Virus record (IMG/VR): IMGVR_UViG_3300019890_000006
Location: 1 to 47,478 of that record
Source: a virus
Reading direction: 5' to 3' (one strand)
DNA length: 47,478 nucleotides
The position numbers were made by a program, and so were the translations under genes. Position 1 is the stretch's first letter. Every line of letters starts with the position of its first letter. The notes under the pieces were generated by a model. It worked only from the letters and a program-made list of their open reading frames with translations. It had not been told where the DNA came from and did not search any database. Below are positions 11,753 to 20,852 of this stretch, piece by piece.

Positions 11753-12259
11753 ATGGCTTTTCAATCAACAGTAGCGTTTCTACAAGGCGCAGGCGTTCCC
11801 GGTGAAATCTATTTAGATGATCCACATCGCGCACAATCTTACATTCTACAGTCTGCTTCCTCAGCACTTAATATTATTGGCGCTACCGTATTCACAGTAG
11901 TTTCCCAAGGTATTGCAAGAGCGGGCGGAACAGGCGCATTTGCTGGATTCTTGGTTGACCCAAAAGAATATGCATTATATGGGGCGGGTGGAATTCCATT
12001 AAATCCATCTTTAACATTGCCAAATAATAGCCAAGCTGACATTTTGAGCATGGGCACAATCTTTGTGACTTTGCCAGCGGCGGCAGCTATTGGGGACGTG
12101 GTAATTTATGACAACACCACAGGTGCTATTAGCACAATCACCCCCGGAACAGCGGTTCCCGTAGGTTCTTCATATGCTAACGCAACAGTTCGTGTTGCTA
12201 CTGTAGCAGGGGCAGGGCTTGCAATAATCACTGTTGACCCAGCAATAATTGACGTTTAA
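11753..12259 (+). CDS. Capsid cement/decoration-like structural protein
   Basis: 168 aa, beta-rich, with Gly/Ala/Val content typical of virion proteins. It lies immediately upstream of the major capsid protein, where capsid decoration or cement proteins of DUF1073/DUF2184 phages are found. It has a good Shine-Dalgarno (GGAGGG) before the ATG. The function rests on position and composition. Confidence 0.6.
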   Translation: MAFQSTVAFLQGAGVPGEIYLDDPHRAQSYILQSASSALNIIGATVFTVVSQGIARAGGTGAFAGFLVDPKEYALYGAGGIPLNPSLTLPNNSQADILSMGTIFVTLPAAAAIGDVVIYDNTTGAISTITPGTAVPVGSSYANATVRVATVAGAGLAIITVDPAIIDV

Positions 12260-12276
12260 GCCAAGGAGCGGCAAAC

Positions 12277-13377
12277 ATGAACCAAGAACAAACACGTATC
12301 CACACCTCGCTACCCGCTCGCAACTTTGCGGCGATGCAAGGTTTTAAAACCGAGGAGTACCAAAGTTTAGCAAAAGTTGGTATTAACTTCCCCAGCAAAC
12401 ACGTTAACGAAATGTTGAAGTCTGCTATGGACGCTTTACAGCCCACAGTGACTACCGCTTCGATTAACACCCCCATTCAATTTCTACAGGAATGGTTAAG
12501 CGGATTTGTATACGTAATAACCGCAGCACGCAATATTGACGAATTAGTGGGCTTAGATATTGTCGGAGCATGGGAAGACGAGCAAGTTGTTCAAGGTATT
12601 TTAGAACAAGTTGCACTCGCTCAACCATACGGCGACGTGTCAAACGTTCCCCTTTCAAGCTGGAACACCAATTTCAACTACAGAACAGTAGTTCGTTGGG
12701 AGCAAGGTATGCAAGTTGATCGTTTAGAAGAAGCTCGCGCAGCTAGAATGCGTGTGAGTTCCTCGAATGAAAAACGCGAATCTTGTGCTTTAAGTCTTGA
12801 AATCGAACGTAACCGCGTAGGCTTCTTTGGCTACAATAACGGCGCTAACTTAACCTACGGTTTCTTAAATGACCCGGGTTTACCTGCGTATGTTAACGTA
12901 CCAAACGGCGCTAGTGGTTTCCCAGATTGGGCTAGAAAGACATTCTTAGAAATTCAAAAAGATATCTTAACCGCTATCTCAGCGTTACGTACACAATCTA
13001 AAGATGTGATTAACCCACAAAAAGTTAATCTAACTCTAGCAGTTGCGACCGCAGCGGTAGATCAACTCGGCAAAACGACAGACTTAGGTATGTCAGTTAT
13101 GCAATGGTTGAAAGAATCTTACCCACGCGTTCGTGTAGCTTCCGCCCCAGAATTGGACGGCGCTAACGGTGGAGCTAACGTATTTTATTTATACGCTGAT
13201 TCCATTCAAGATCGTTCAACAGACAACGGAAGAACATTTATACAACCTGTTCCAGCTAAATTTATGGTTTTAGGTGTACAGCAATTAGCTAAGAGTTACG
13301 AAGAAGATTACTCGAATGCTACCGCTGGCGTAATGTGTAAACGTCCTTGGGCTGTAGTCCGATACTCTGGAATTTAG
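12277..13377 (+). CDS. Major capsid protein (DUF2184 family, HK97 fold)
   Basis: 366 aa; ATG follows AAGGAG. The sequence fits DUF2184 capsid proteins: an N-terminal helical arm, then RNIDELVGLDIVGAWEDEQV (about residues 87-106), VERNRVGFFG-like text after a conserved Arg-rich helix, and a C-terminal KRPWAVVRYSGI. Position after the decoration gene and before the neck genes agrees. There is no obvious long cleaved delta domain. Confidence 0.9.
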   Translation: MNQEQTRIHTSLPARNFAAMQGFKTEEYQSLAKVGINFPSKHVNEMLKSAMDALQPTVTTASINTPIQFLQEWLSGFVYVITAARNIDELVGLDIVGAWEDEQVVQGILEQVALAQPYGDVSNVPLSSWNTNFNYRTVVRWEQGMQVDRLEEARAARMRVSSSNEKRESCALSLEIERNRVGFFGYNNGANLTYGFLNDPGLPAYVNVPNGASGFPDWARKTFLEIQKDILTAISALRTQSKDVINPQKVNLTLAVATAAVDQLGKTTDLGMSVMQWLKESYPRVRVASAPELDGANGGANVFYLYADSIQDRSTDNGRTFIQPVPAKFMVLGVQQLAKSYEEDYSNATAGVMCKRPWAVVRYSGI

Positions 13378-13393
13378 TTGTAGCCAGTTTGAA

Positions 13394-13414
13394 AGCGCCG
13401 CGTGTTGCGGCGCT
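13394..13414 (+). terminator. GC-rich hairpin after the major capsid gene
   Basis: A perfect 8 bp stem (AGCGCCGC / GCGGCGCT) with a five-base loop GTGTT lies 17 bases after the capsid stop. No T tract follows, so it is not a classic intrinsic terminator. It may stabilise the 3' end of the capsid message or partly attenuate read-through. Confidence 0.5.
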
Positions 13415-13435
13415 AGTATATGGAGTAACAAGGGA

Positions 13436-13843
13436 ATGACTTATTATATCTACTCAACATTAGCTACTGACATGAAGTACACAGAGTACCATGAGCCTAT
13501 TTCGGGCGAGACAGTGGCAAATATTAAACACTCAGTTTTTGTAAATGGTAGGGCGAATGTTTCAGATAAACACTTTATGACACCAAGAGGTGTTATGACA
13601 AAGATATCTGACGAAGATTTTGCCATGCTAGAGAAGAATAGTTTATTTAATTTACATAGAAAAAACGGCTATATCACTTTTGAAAAGAAAGCTGCCGACG
13701 TTGATAAGGTTGTCGTGAATATGAAAGCGCGTGACGTGTCCGCACCTATCACACCCGAATTTTATAAGAATCTACCGGATGAAATTAACGGGCTTCCAGT
13801 CGCTAAACCGGACGCTAAAACGAAAGGTAAACGGAGAGCGTAA
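13436..13843 (+). CDS. Head-neck region protein, function unknown
   Basis: 135 aa. Lies between the capsid and the DUF4054 connector gene, where related phages carry a small structural gene of unknown role. The sequence is soluble with a basic tail (TKGKRRA). The central text FMTPRGVMTKISDEDFAMLE looks like a small beta/helix unit. No catalytic motif is seen. Confidence 0.7.
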   Translation: MTYYIYSTLATDMKYTEYHEPISGETVANIKHSVFVNGRANVSDKHFMTPRGVMTKISDEDFAMLEKNSLFNLHRKNGYITFEKKAADVDKVVVNMKARDVSAPITPEFYKNLPDEINGLPVAKPDAKTKGKRRA

Positions 13844-13846
13844 AAC

Positions 13847-14338
13847 GTGGCCGTAACCGACCCTATTCTCATATTTGATGTGACATTGTTTCGTCAACAA
13901 TTTCCGGCTTTTGCCGACGTTTTGGTATTTCCAACGGCTCGATTGCAAATGTACTGGGATATGGCGATATGCTACATAAGTGATATAAATTGTGGTTGGT
14001 TACGGAACTCATGCAGACAGCTTGCAATTAATATGATGGTGGCGCATCTCGCGGCATTAAGTGTATTAATTGCAACCGGCCTCACGCCTCAGCTTATCAA
14101 AAGTTCAACCATTGATAAGATAACCGTAACTTTGCAAATGCCCGCCGTGCCGAATCAATGGCGATGGTGGTTAAATACCACACCTTACGGCATGGAGTTA
14201 TTAGCTTTACTAGCTATTAATTCCGTCGGTGGTTTCTATGTTGGCGGTAGCCCTGAACTCTCCGGGTTTCGTACCGTTGGGGGTGGGTTTGGCGTTAACG
14301 GTGGTTATCCTTGGGGAAATGGAGGGTGTTGTCATTGA
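13847..14338 (+). CDS. Head-tail connector (DUF4054 family)
   Basis: 163 aa from a GTG start preceded by GGAGAG. The N-terminus reads FDVTLFRQQFPAFAD, the DUF4054 signature, followed by a helical bundle (NSCRQLAINMMVAHLAALS). It has a Gly-rich C-terminal tail (about residues 130-163). It probably forms the adaptor ring beneath the portal. Its stop overlaps the next gene's TTG start. Confidence 0.8.
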   Translation: MAVTDPILIFDVTLFRQQFPAFADVLVFPTARLQMYWDMAICYISDINCGWLRNSCRQLAINMMVAHLAALSVLIATGLTPQLIKSSTIDKITVTLQMPAVPNQWRWWLNTTPYGMELLALLAINSVGGFYVGGSPELSGFRTVGGGFGVNGGYPWGNGGCCH

Positions 14339-14832
14339 CATACTCTCGGGTAAAGGGCGAAGGTCGTAAACACCTAGAAGTAGCTTTTAAGCAAAAAGCC
14401 CTACATGGAAAAGTTGGTAAGGTAGGATGGGTTAAGCCCAATGTTTACCCTAAAACTGGAATGCAAGTGGCGCATGTCGCCGTTATACAAGAATTTGGTT
14501 ATGCACCTAAGAATATACCGCCCCGTTCGTTTATGCGTACTACTATCGCCGAACAACAAATAAGCTGGAAGAATATAGCTTATAGAGTATCTCAAGAAGT
14601 CGTAGCGGGTAAACGTACCGGTTATTCAGCTATGGAAAAAATAGGCGCTAAAGCCGCCGGTGACATTAGGCGAAAAATAGCAACTATCACATACCCACCG
14701 CTTAAGCCTGCGACTATTGCACGGCGTCGAGCACGCTATAGTGATAAATCCACTATCGGTCTTTTAGAAAAACCCTTAGTTGATACGAGGCGTATGATAC
14801 GTACTCTTACCCATTCGGTCGAGGACGCATAA
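14335..14832 (+). CDS. Tail completion/neck protein (HK97 gp10-like)
   Basis: 165 aa if begun at the TTG at 14335. This start is chosen because GGAGGG lies eight bases upstream and TTGA overlaps the previous stop; the in-frame TTG at 14311 has no such site. The sequence is basic, with VAVIQEFG, PPRSFMRTT and the closing pattern PLVDTRRMIRTLTH. These are typical of the HK97 gp10-like family that shapes the tail end joining the head. Confidence 0.78.
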   Translation: MTYSRVKGEGRKHLEVAFKQKALHGKVGKVGWVKPNVYPKTGMQVAHVAVIQEFGYAPKNIPPRSFMRTTIAEQQISWKNIAYRVSQEVVAGKRTGYSAMEKIGAKAAGDIRRKIATITYPPLKPATIARRRARYSDKSTIGLLEKPLVDTRRMIRTLTHSVEDA

Positions 14833-14834
14833 TA

Positions 14835-15209
14835 ATGACTACGCCCGGCTCGAACTTACTCAAGCAAGCCCTAACCGTGATAAATCCACAATTTATCACT
14901 TATTACAAAGCGGCTAGCCGAACCGTAAATACTATAGGTCAATACGTAACTACCTACGCCTCGGGTTTACTTGTGCGAGGTAGCTTTCAAGCTGTACCTA
15001 GAAGACTCTATATGGCATATGGCCTCGATTTACAAAAGAGTTATTACACTTTTTACACACTAAACGACATGATAGACGTGGTACGGGACGTATCTAACGA
15101 TCAATTAGTGTACAATGGACTTAGGTATCAAGTCGAATCTAATAACGACTGGTTCGCTCAAGATGGCTGGAAGGGTGTTTTGTGTTGCTACATCACGCCG
15201 GGGAGCTAG
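14835..15209 (+). CDS. Head-closure/stopper-like neck protein
   Basis: 124 aa. Sits between the gp10-like and tail terminator genes, where neck or collar proteins of E217- and Pam3-like myoviruses are encoded. Mostly beta structure is expected: RGSFQAVPRR, YTLNDMIDVVRD, YNGLRYQVES. The gene starts three bases after its neighbour. The role is inferred from order. Confidence 0.6.
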   Translation: MTTPGSNLLKQALTVINPQFITYYKAASRTVNTIGQYVTTYASGLLVRGSFQAVPRRLYMAYGLDLQKSYYTFYTLNDMIDVVRDVSNDQLVYNGLRYQVESNNDWFAQDGWKGVLCCYITPGS

Positions 15210-15212
15210 ACA

Positions 15213-15941
15213 ATGTTAGATAATCAATTAATTCAAGTCTTCTTACCCGTGATAAACGCACAATTAACCGCGTATGGGTATAGCGGCGTTACCGTTATTG
15301 CCGCGAATCAACCAACACAACAAGGTATACCCACGGGGCCAACCGTTTATTTTTATAAACTGAATGACCATAGACTAGGGTTTTTACGTCGTTTTGACAC
15401 ATGGGGCGGCTTCACATTAATAGGCACAACTAACGGCACTACCCTCGTAACGATGTCAAGTACTTCGGGATTATCGCCCGGGATGTCAGTAGTCGCGGCG
15501 AATATAAGCCAAGGAACAACAATCGTTAGTATCGTACCTAACGTTTCGATAACTTTGTCAGCGGCCGCCACAGGTTCCAGCATTGGCGAAACAATTACTT
15601 TCAATTCGGTTATGGTTCATACCGAAGAACAACAATACGAAACAACTTTTCAAGTTAATGCTCTAGTTATACAAAGCCCCTCAACACCTAATCAGTACAC
15701 GGCGTCCGATTTAGTAAATGACGTATGTTTCATTATGCAGAGTGACTCGACTAGAGAAATATTATACAATAATCAAATATCAATTTTACGTGTAACAGAT
15801 GTTACAAATGGGTACTTTGTTGACGACAAGGACAATTTTGAAGCTAACCCAAGCTTTGACTTTACTTTGAGCTATGTACGGTCTAAAGTTTCTACAGGTA
15901 AGGTTGTGAGTCAAGCGGAGCTTGATATTAATAGGGTCTAA
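15213..15941 (+). CDS. Tail terminator-like protein with an inserted beta domain
   Basis: 242 aa. The outer parts (residues 1-65 and about 135-242) look like the neck/tail terminator family found before the sheath gene in contractile phages. Between them (nt about 15409-15606) is a roughly 66-residue insert with the pattern TTLVTMSSTSGLSPGMSV then GTTIVSIVPNVSITLSAAAT. This is a small Ig-like or beta-sandwich module widespread in phage structural proteins. A close copy lies in the sheath gene downstream, so the phage has the same insert in two neighbouring genes. Confidence 0.7.
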   Translation: MLDNQLIQVFLPVINAQLTAYGYSGVTVIAANQPTQQGIPTGPTVYFYKLNDHRLGFLRRFDTWGGFTLIGTTNGTTLVTMSSTSGLSPGMSVVAANISQGTTIVSIVPNVSITLSAAATGSSIGETITFNSVMVHTEEQQYETTFQVNALVIQSPSTPNQYTASDLVNDVCFIMQSDSTREILYNNQISILRVTDVTNGYFVDDKDNFEANPSFDFTLSYVRSKVSTGKVVSQAELDINRV

Positions 15942-15963
15942 TCCAAGGAAGGAGCGACAAGAA

Positions 15964-17691
15964 ATGACTATATCTATTACGCGATACGTGAATATCGTAT
16001 CAAGCGTGGGAGCAGGTACAACCGTACCCCGCAGGAATTTAAAGGGACGAATTTTTACACAAAATGAGTTAGTGCCTACCGGCTCTTTCATCACATTCAC
16101 AAGTGCGGCAGATGTTGGCGCATGGTTTGGTATCTCCTCCGATGAATATGCACGAGCACTGTACTACTTCGGATGGGTTAGCAAAAATGGCAATATGCCT
16201 AAACAAGTCGATTTCGCACGATGGAACGATGTAGCTACAGCCCCCGAAATCTTCGGTAATACTAAAGCTTTTTCAGATGGCGCATATGTGCCACAAAATA
16301 CCGCCCTCTATACCGGTATTAGCGCGGGTTCCCTCGGTTTAACAATGGGTGGGATTACGGCTAACCTTAGCGGTATGGATTTCACCGCGATTACTACTCT
16401 CGCCGATGTAGCGGCAGTTGTTGCAGCGGCTATAAATGCCGAAGGAAGTTTTACCCTTACAGGTACTACTAATACAACTACTCTTGTCACGATGGCTAGC
16501 ACTGCTGGTTTAGCGGTAGGTATGTCAGTTCTTGCGGCGGATATTCTGCAAGGCACAAGCATTGTAAGTATTGTACCTAACGTTTCTATAACCTTATCCC
16601 AAGCGGCTACAGGTTCAAACGTTGGCGAAACAATTACTTTTAACAATGCACAATGGGGACTTGCAACAGTAGCTTACGATTCAGTACGCGGAAGTTTCCA
16701 ACTCGTCGGCGGCGCGGTAGGTGTAGCAGACATTAGCGCAACAGACGGAACAGGCGGTACACCAATCGGTAAACTTATCGGATGGGTACAAGGCGCATTT
16801 TTGATCTACTCAGACGGCGCAGCGGCTCAAACCGCAGTAGAAGCGTTTATCGCTTCGGCTAGTGCAAATAATGACTTTGGGTCATTTTTGTACATGGACA
16901 CCCTGGCAGATAGTGACGTTATCGACATTGCTACACAGAACCAAACATATAATGTTATGTTTATGTTTTTGTTAGCGGTACTCGATCAAACGGCCGCAAA
17001 CACTGCCGTAACAAATATTGGTGCGATTTCAGGTACAGGTATTACCTTAGCGCCTTTAATTGCAGAATATCCCGAACAGTTCCCCATGATGATATTGGCG
17101 GCTACTGATTACACGGTGACCAATTCCGTACAAAACTACATGTTTCAAGTATCTAACTTAACGCCAAGTGTGACCACAGACGCAGAAGCCAATATTTACG
17201 ATGACCTCAAAGTCAACTACTACGGCGTGACTCAAACAGCGGGCACATTGTTAGCATTCTATCAACGCGGTTCAATGATGGGCTTACCTAATACGCCTAC
17301 CACAATGAACGTATATGCTAATGAAATCTGGTTAAAAGATGCGGCACAATCGGCATTAATGACCCTGTTATTGTCGCAAGCTCGCGTACCGGCTAACGCT
17401 CAAGGTAGATCACTAATTCTTGCGGTCATTCAGTCCGTTATCGAAGAAGCTACCAACAACGGCACGATCAGCGCGAACAAAACATTAACACCCTCACAAA
17501 TAGCTTTTATTACTTCAACGACTGGCGACGATACCGCATGGTATCAAGTGCAAACAATTGGGTACTGGGTTAACTGTGAAATTGTTCCCTACACGGTTGG
17601 GCCAGATACATTTTACAAAGCCGTCTATACGTTAATTTACTCTAAGGATGATGTAATTAACCTGATTACTGGCGAGCACGTGCTAATCTAA
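15964..17691 (+). CDS. Tail sheath protein (DUF3383 family)
   Basis: 575 aa. The ATG at 15964 is preferred over the in-frame TTG at 15922, because AAGGAGCGA precedes it and MTISITRYVNIVSSVGAGT matches the usual start of DUF3383 sheaths. It contains FTSAADVGAWFGISSDEYAR and the C-terminal LIYSKDDVINLITGEHVLI. It forms the contractile outer tube. A second copy of the 68-residue beta insert found in the upstream gene lies at nt about 16441-16650 (about residues 160-229). It is probably displayed on the outside of the sheath. Confidence 0.92.
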   Translation: MTISITRYVNIVSSVGAGTTVPRRNLKGRIFTQNELVPTGSFITFTSAADVGAWFGISSDEYARALYYFGWVSKNGNMPKQVDFARWNDVATAPEIFGNTKAFSDGAYVPQNTALYTGISAGSLGLTMGGITANLSGMDFTAITTLADVAAVVAAAINAEGSFTLTGTTNTTTLVTMASTAGLAVGMSVLAADILQGTSIVSIVPNVSITLSQAATGSNVGETITFNNAQWGLATVAYDSVRGSFQLVGGAVGVADISATDGTGGTPIGKLIGWVQGAFLIYSDGAAAQTAVEAFIASASANNDFGSFLYMDTLADSDVIDIATQNQTYNVMFMFLLAVLDQTAANTAVTNIGAISGTGITLAPLIAEYPEQFPMMILAATDYTVTNSVQNYMFQVSNLTPSVTTDAEANIYDDLKVNYYGVTQTAGTLLAFYQRGSMMGLPNTPTTMNVYANEIWLKDAAQSALMTLLLSQARVPANAQGRSLILAVIQSVIEEATNNGTISANKTLTPSQIAFITSTTGDDTAWYQVQTIGYWVNCEIVPYTVGPDTFYKAVYTLIYSKDDVINLITGEHVLI

Positions 17692-17705
17692 AAGGAGTTT
17701 AGAAA

Positions 17706-18152
17706 ATGGCTATAATTACAGGTTTTGGACTAGTAGTGACCGTTAGGGCGTCAAATACGTTTCCTTTCGGTTTCAAAGTCACGGAGTTCGCCGACGACGC
17801 CGACCCTTTCGATTTTCCAAGTCAACAGATTGCAGATAGCGCAATGGGGTTGAATGGTGACTTGATCGTATGGGCGAAAGCTAACCCTATTAAAATTTCC
17901 TTGGCCGTAGTGCCGGGGACTTTCGATGATATTAACTTAGGTATTTTAATGGAAGCTAATAGAGTCGGTAAGGGTAAACAAGGCGCTAAAGACGTAATCA
18001 CGGTTAACGGTCTTTATCCTAGCGGCGGATTTATTACACTAACTAACGGTATCATCACGGACGGTATGCCGGGCAATGCAGTTTCTAGCGCTGGCCGTTT
18101 GAAATCGAAGGTTTACAACTTCTCATTCGAAAACAAGGTAGGCATAGGCTAA
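17706..18152 (+). CDS. Tail tube protein (DUF3277 family)
   Basis: 148 aa. Follows the sheath with an AAAGGAG ribosome site. Contains [20 protein letters not shown] and [20 protein letters not shown], the recognisable DUF3277 core. Forms the rigid inner tube through which DNA passes. It overlaps the chaperone start by one base (TAATG). Confidence 0.88.
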   Translation: MAIITGFGLVVTVRASNTFPFGFKVTEFADDADPFDFPSQQIADSAMGLNGDLIVWAKANPIKISLAVVPGTFDDINLGILMEANRVGKGKQGAKDVITVNGLYPSGGFITLTNGIITDGMPGNAVSSAGRLKSKVYNFSFENKVGIG

Positions 18153-18577
18153 TGGATTTAATTGATGCAAAACCGGTAACCATTAATAACAAGAACTTTA
18201 TTTTGTCTAAGTTCCCAGCTATTCAGGGTAGAAAGATCATAAGCAGCTATCCTTTGACTTCGTTACCTAAAGTCGGAGATTACAAGCAGAACGAGCAAAT
18301 TATGCTTGAACTCATGGGTTTTGTAGCGGTTGATATCGGCGGTAATGTCACGCGGCTTGCTTCGCCTGATATTGTGAATTCTCAAACCGGCGACTGGGAG
18401 ACATTAGTAAAACTTGAGCTTGCGATGATAGAGTACAATTGCTCTTTTTTTCGCGATGGGCTAGTCTCGACTATCTGGAAAGATTTAGCCCAGAAGTTAC
18501 CGGGGTGGATTTCAAAAACATTGATAACTTCATTGGAACCATTATTGCCGAAAATAAAGCAAGTCTTCAAGAGCTAA
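18152..18577 (+). CDS. Tail assembly chaperone, short (zero-frame) form
   Basis: 141 aa. Located between tube and tape measure, where all long-tailed phages place the gpG/gpGT chaperones. The coding sequence crosses a run of seven T (18445-18451) read as T TTT TTT, a perfect -1 slippery heptamer. Ribosomes that do not slip make this form. Confidence 0.85.
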   Translation: MDLIDAKPVTINNKNFILSKFPAIQGRKIISSYPLTSLPKVGDYKQNEQIMLELMGFVAVDIGGNVTRLASPDIVNSQTGDWETLVKLELAMIEYNCSFFRDGLVSTIWKDLAQKLPGWISKTLITSLEPLLPKIKQVFKS

Positions 18578-18699
18578 GAACTATATACACGCTTGAAGAC
18601 GCCTTTATGCTGTATGAAACAATAGTAGTCCCTAGGATGAATGAGTACCTCGCGGCAAAAGAAGCCGAGAAGCGTAGCCGACAGCAACAGAGGCGTTAA
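18152..18699 (+). CDS. Tail assembly chaperone, frameshifted (GT) form
   Basis: Slipping back one base on T TTT TTT at 18445-18451 joins the first 100 codons to an 82-codon reading frame that ends at 18699, just before the tape measure gene. The product is about 182 aa. The second frame has no start codon with a ribosome site. Its protein text after the shift (TIIAENKASLQELRTIYTLE, then a basic tail RSRQQQRR) looks like a real T domain. The T domain would bind the tape measure protein during tail assembly. Confidence 0.85.
18445..18451 (+). promoter_or_regulatory. -1 ribosomal frameshift site (T7)
   Basis: Heptamer T TTT TTT in the zero frame. It satisfies X XXY YYZ with all positions T, so both tRNAs can re-pair after slipping. 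It lies inside the overlap of the two chaperone frames and upstream of both stops. Confidence 0.85.
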
Positions 18700-18701
18700 T
18701 A

Positions 18702-20000
18702 ATGGCTATTTTAGATACATTCTACATTATGTTTAAGGGCGATTCGTCCAGCGCAGAACGTGCCCTAGAGCGCGTTGACCGCTCGGCTAACCGCCTTGAT
18801 TCTTCACTTAATCGCGTTGCTCGGCGCTGGTTGTCTCTTTACGCCATTATTAATCAAGCTACCCATGCCTTAAAATATGCTTTCGATTTAACGGAAGCCT
18901 CCCAGCAATTAGGGGTTAATACTAGCGCCTTAGAAACATGGGGCGGCGTAGTACAAAAGACCGGGGGGACACTTTCTAGTTTTACGAAAACCCTTGAGAC
19001 TTTGGCCGAGAAGTTAGGCACTACACCTAAAATCGCTTTACAATCTTTGCCAGTGTTGGCCGCTCAGTTCGAAAGACTGAACCGCGCCCAAGCTGTGAAA
19101 TATGGCAAAGTACTCGGGTTAGATTTACCCACTATCCTATTATTGCAAAAAGGGCGTGCCGAAGTTGACGCCCTTGTAAAACGCCAACAAGAATTAGGGA
19201 CTATCACAGAAAAAGACGCTGGAACTTTTAGGCGCTTTAGAAGTGAGCTTCAAGATACCGGCCACGGCATACAATATATATTTTTACAAATGGCGCTTAA
19301 AGTGCTGCCGGTTATTAACAATATTTTACATGCTATTCAAGATTTCACGATTCATCTACAAAAGCACTCCGGGTTAATCAAAGGCGCACTTATACCTATT
19401 ACGGCCGCAGTCACGGCTTTTGCGGCCAGCTTTATTTTAGCTAACCCTATATTTTATGGGGCTATTACGGCATTGGGTTTATTAGCTGCCGCTTTTGCTT
19501 TAGTGTATGACGATATCCAAGTTTTCCAACGTGGCGGCATTTCGGTTACGGGGGATTTTATCAACCGGTTCCCATTGATGACCGCGGTTATCAAAGATGC
19601 ACTCCAAGGAGTCAAGCTATTCTTTAAAGGGATATTGTGGATATTCGACGTTTTAGCTAATGATATCGAAACGGTTTTAAGCGCTCTTAAAATGGTAGGT
19701 AGCTGGGTAGCGCCTTATATTAGTGGAGCATTTAAAGGGATGAAATTAGAAGGGGACTTTGATTTAAATAGCGCTAAAAGAACCATAGCGCTAGCTAATA
19801 CAAACCCTCTTGGTTCAGCCGGTATGAAAAGTGCTATAAATAACTCTTTATCAAATAAAAGTACGACCATAGCCATAGAAAAGATAGAAGTTAATACGCA
19901 AGCGACTGACGCGACCGAAATAGCCTACGGATTAGGTAACGCCTTGCAAAACCAATTCCGTCAAGCTCAAAACGAATTTAGCGGCGGGGTGATGATTTAA
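18702..20000 (+). CDS. Tape measure protein
   Basis: 432 aa, short for the family, suggesting a short contractile tail (roughly 65 nm using the usual 1.5 angstrom per residue). The N-terminus FYIMFKGDSSSAERALERVD and the helical repeats to residue 200 fit tape measure proteins. A hydrophobic region (about residues 228-270) could insert in the host membrane during DNA ejection. It starts three bases after the frameshifted chaperone stop. Confidence 0.88.
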   Translation: MAILDTFYIMFKGDSSSAERALERVDRSANRLDSSLNRVARRWLSLYAIINQATHALKYAFDLTEASQQLGVNTSALETWGGVVQKTGGTLSSFTKTLETLAEKLGTTPKIALQSLPVLAAQFERLNRAQAVKYGKVLGLDLPTILLLQKGRAEVDALVKRQQELGTITEKDAGTFRRFRSELQDTGHGIQYIFLQMALKVLPVINNILHAIQDFTIHLQKHSGLIKGALIPITAAVTAFAASFILANPIFYGAITALGLLAAAFALVYDDIQVFQRGGISVTGDFINRFPLMTAVIKDALQGVKLFFKGILWIFDVLANDIETVLSALKMVGSWVAPYISGAFKGMKLEGDFDLNSAKRTIALANTNPLGSAGMKSAINNSLSNKSTTIAIEKIEVNTQATDATEIAYGLGNALQNQFRQAQNEFSGGVMI

Positions 20001-20536
20001 TGCCTAATATCTTCGAAACATTATTACCGACTCACGCCTATGACCAAGTGGCGATATATAATCAAAACTTTGAACAAGTATTTCCACGCGCTCGCGCTAT
20101 AAAAGCTATTATCAAAGAGGAAGCTAAGGTCATGGAGCACCCGCTCGAAACGGGTGCAACCATAGTTGACCATAGAATCATACTGCCGGTTGAATGTGAA
20201 ATTACCATGATGTTGCAGGCGGCCGACTATCAAGATACTTACCGTCAGATAAAGCAGCTTTATTTAAACGCTGAATTATTAATAGTACAAACTAAATCCA
20301 GTGTATATTATAATCAACTTATCGCGTCTATGCCGCATGAAGAAAATCCAGAACAATACGACGCATTAACCTTAGAACTTGGGTTAAAAGAGGCACAATT
20401 TGCTACAACACGTTTTGACTATGTACCCTCAAACCCTAAGCAGTCAAGTACCGTAAATCGAGGGACTCAACAGTCGAAACCAGTTACCCAAGAACCTTTA
20501 AGATCAGATATTAGCAACCGGGTAGGGAGGTTTTAA
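20000..20536 (+). CDS. Dit-like baseplate protein
   Basis: 178 aa; ATG overlaps the tape measure stop (TAATG). Text such as GATIVDHRIILPVECEITMM and the following helix match the N-terminal part of Dit-like proteins that connect the tube to the hub in Pam3- and Mu-like baseplates. The C-terminal 30 residues are Gln/Ser/Thr-rich and probably disordered. Confidence 0.7.
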   Translation: MPNIFETLLPTHAYDQVAIYNQNFEQVFPRARAIKAIIKEEAKVMEHPLETGATIVDHRIILPVECEITMMLQAADYQDTYRQIKQLYLNAELLIVQTKSSVYYNQLIASMPHEENPEQYDALTLELGLKEAQFATTRFDYVPSNPKQSSTVNRGTQQSKPVTQEPLRSDISNRVGRF

Positions 20537-20537
20537 G

Positions 20538-20852
20538 ATGTTATCTATACCGGTATCAGCCGTCCCCAATCAGTCATTTTCTATTGTCCTTGATGGCAAT
20601 CAATATGACATGTCGATATATGTTACTAATAACGTATCGGCTATTGATATCATACGTAACAACGTACCTATATTGTTAGGTAGTCGTATCGTCCCTAATA
20701 GCCCTATTATTCCTTATCGCTATTTAGAAAGCGGTAATTTTGTATTCGCTACCGAAGACGGCGCGTACCCTTTCTATACGGAGTTTGGCGTTACGCAAAC
20801 CTTATATTATTTTTCACAAGTTGAACTTGATGAAATAAGGGCTTCGGCATAA
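20538..20852 (+). CDS. Baseplate plug protein (Pam3 gp18-like)
   Basis: 104 aa. ATG has a strong GGGAGG site. The pattern NQSFSIVLDGNQYDMSIYV and the later NFVFATEDGAYPFYTEFG fit the small beta-barrel plug described in the cyanophage Pam3 baseplate. Its position between Dit-like and hub genes agrees with that system. Confidence 0.68.
   Translation: MLSIPVSAVPNQSFSIVLDGNQYDMSIYVTNNVSAIDIIRNNVPILLGSRIVPNSPIIPYRYLESGNFVFATEDGAYPFYTEFGVTQTLYYFSQVELDEIRASA

Noticed and set aside
15922-15963. N-terminal extension of the sheath from TTG 15922
   Set aside because: The ATG at 15964 has AAGGAG and matches the known sheath start; the extension overlaps the previous gene.
18439-18699. Independent 86-aa gene starting with TTG at 18439
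   Set aside because: No ribosome site; its start lies beside the T7 slippery run and its position and length fit the frameshifted T domain of the chaperone.
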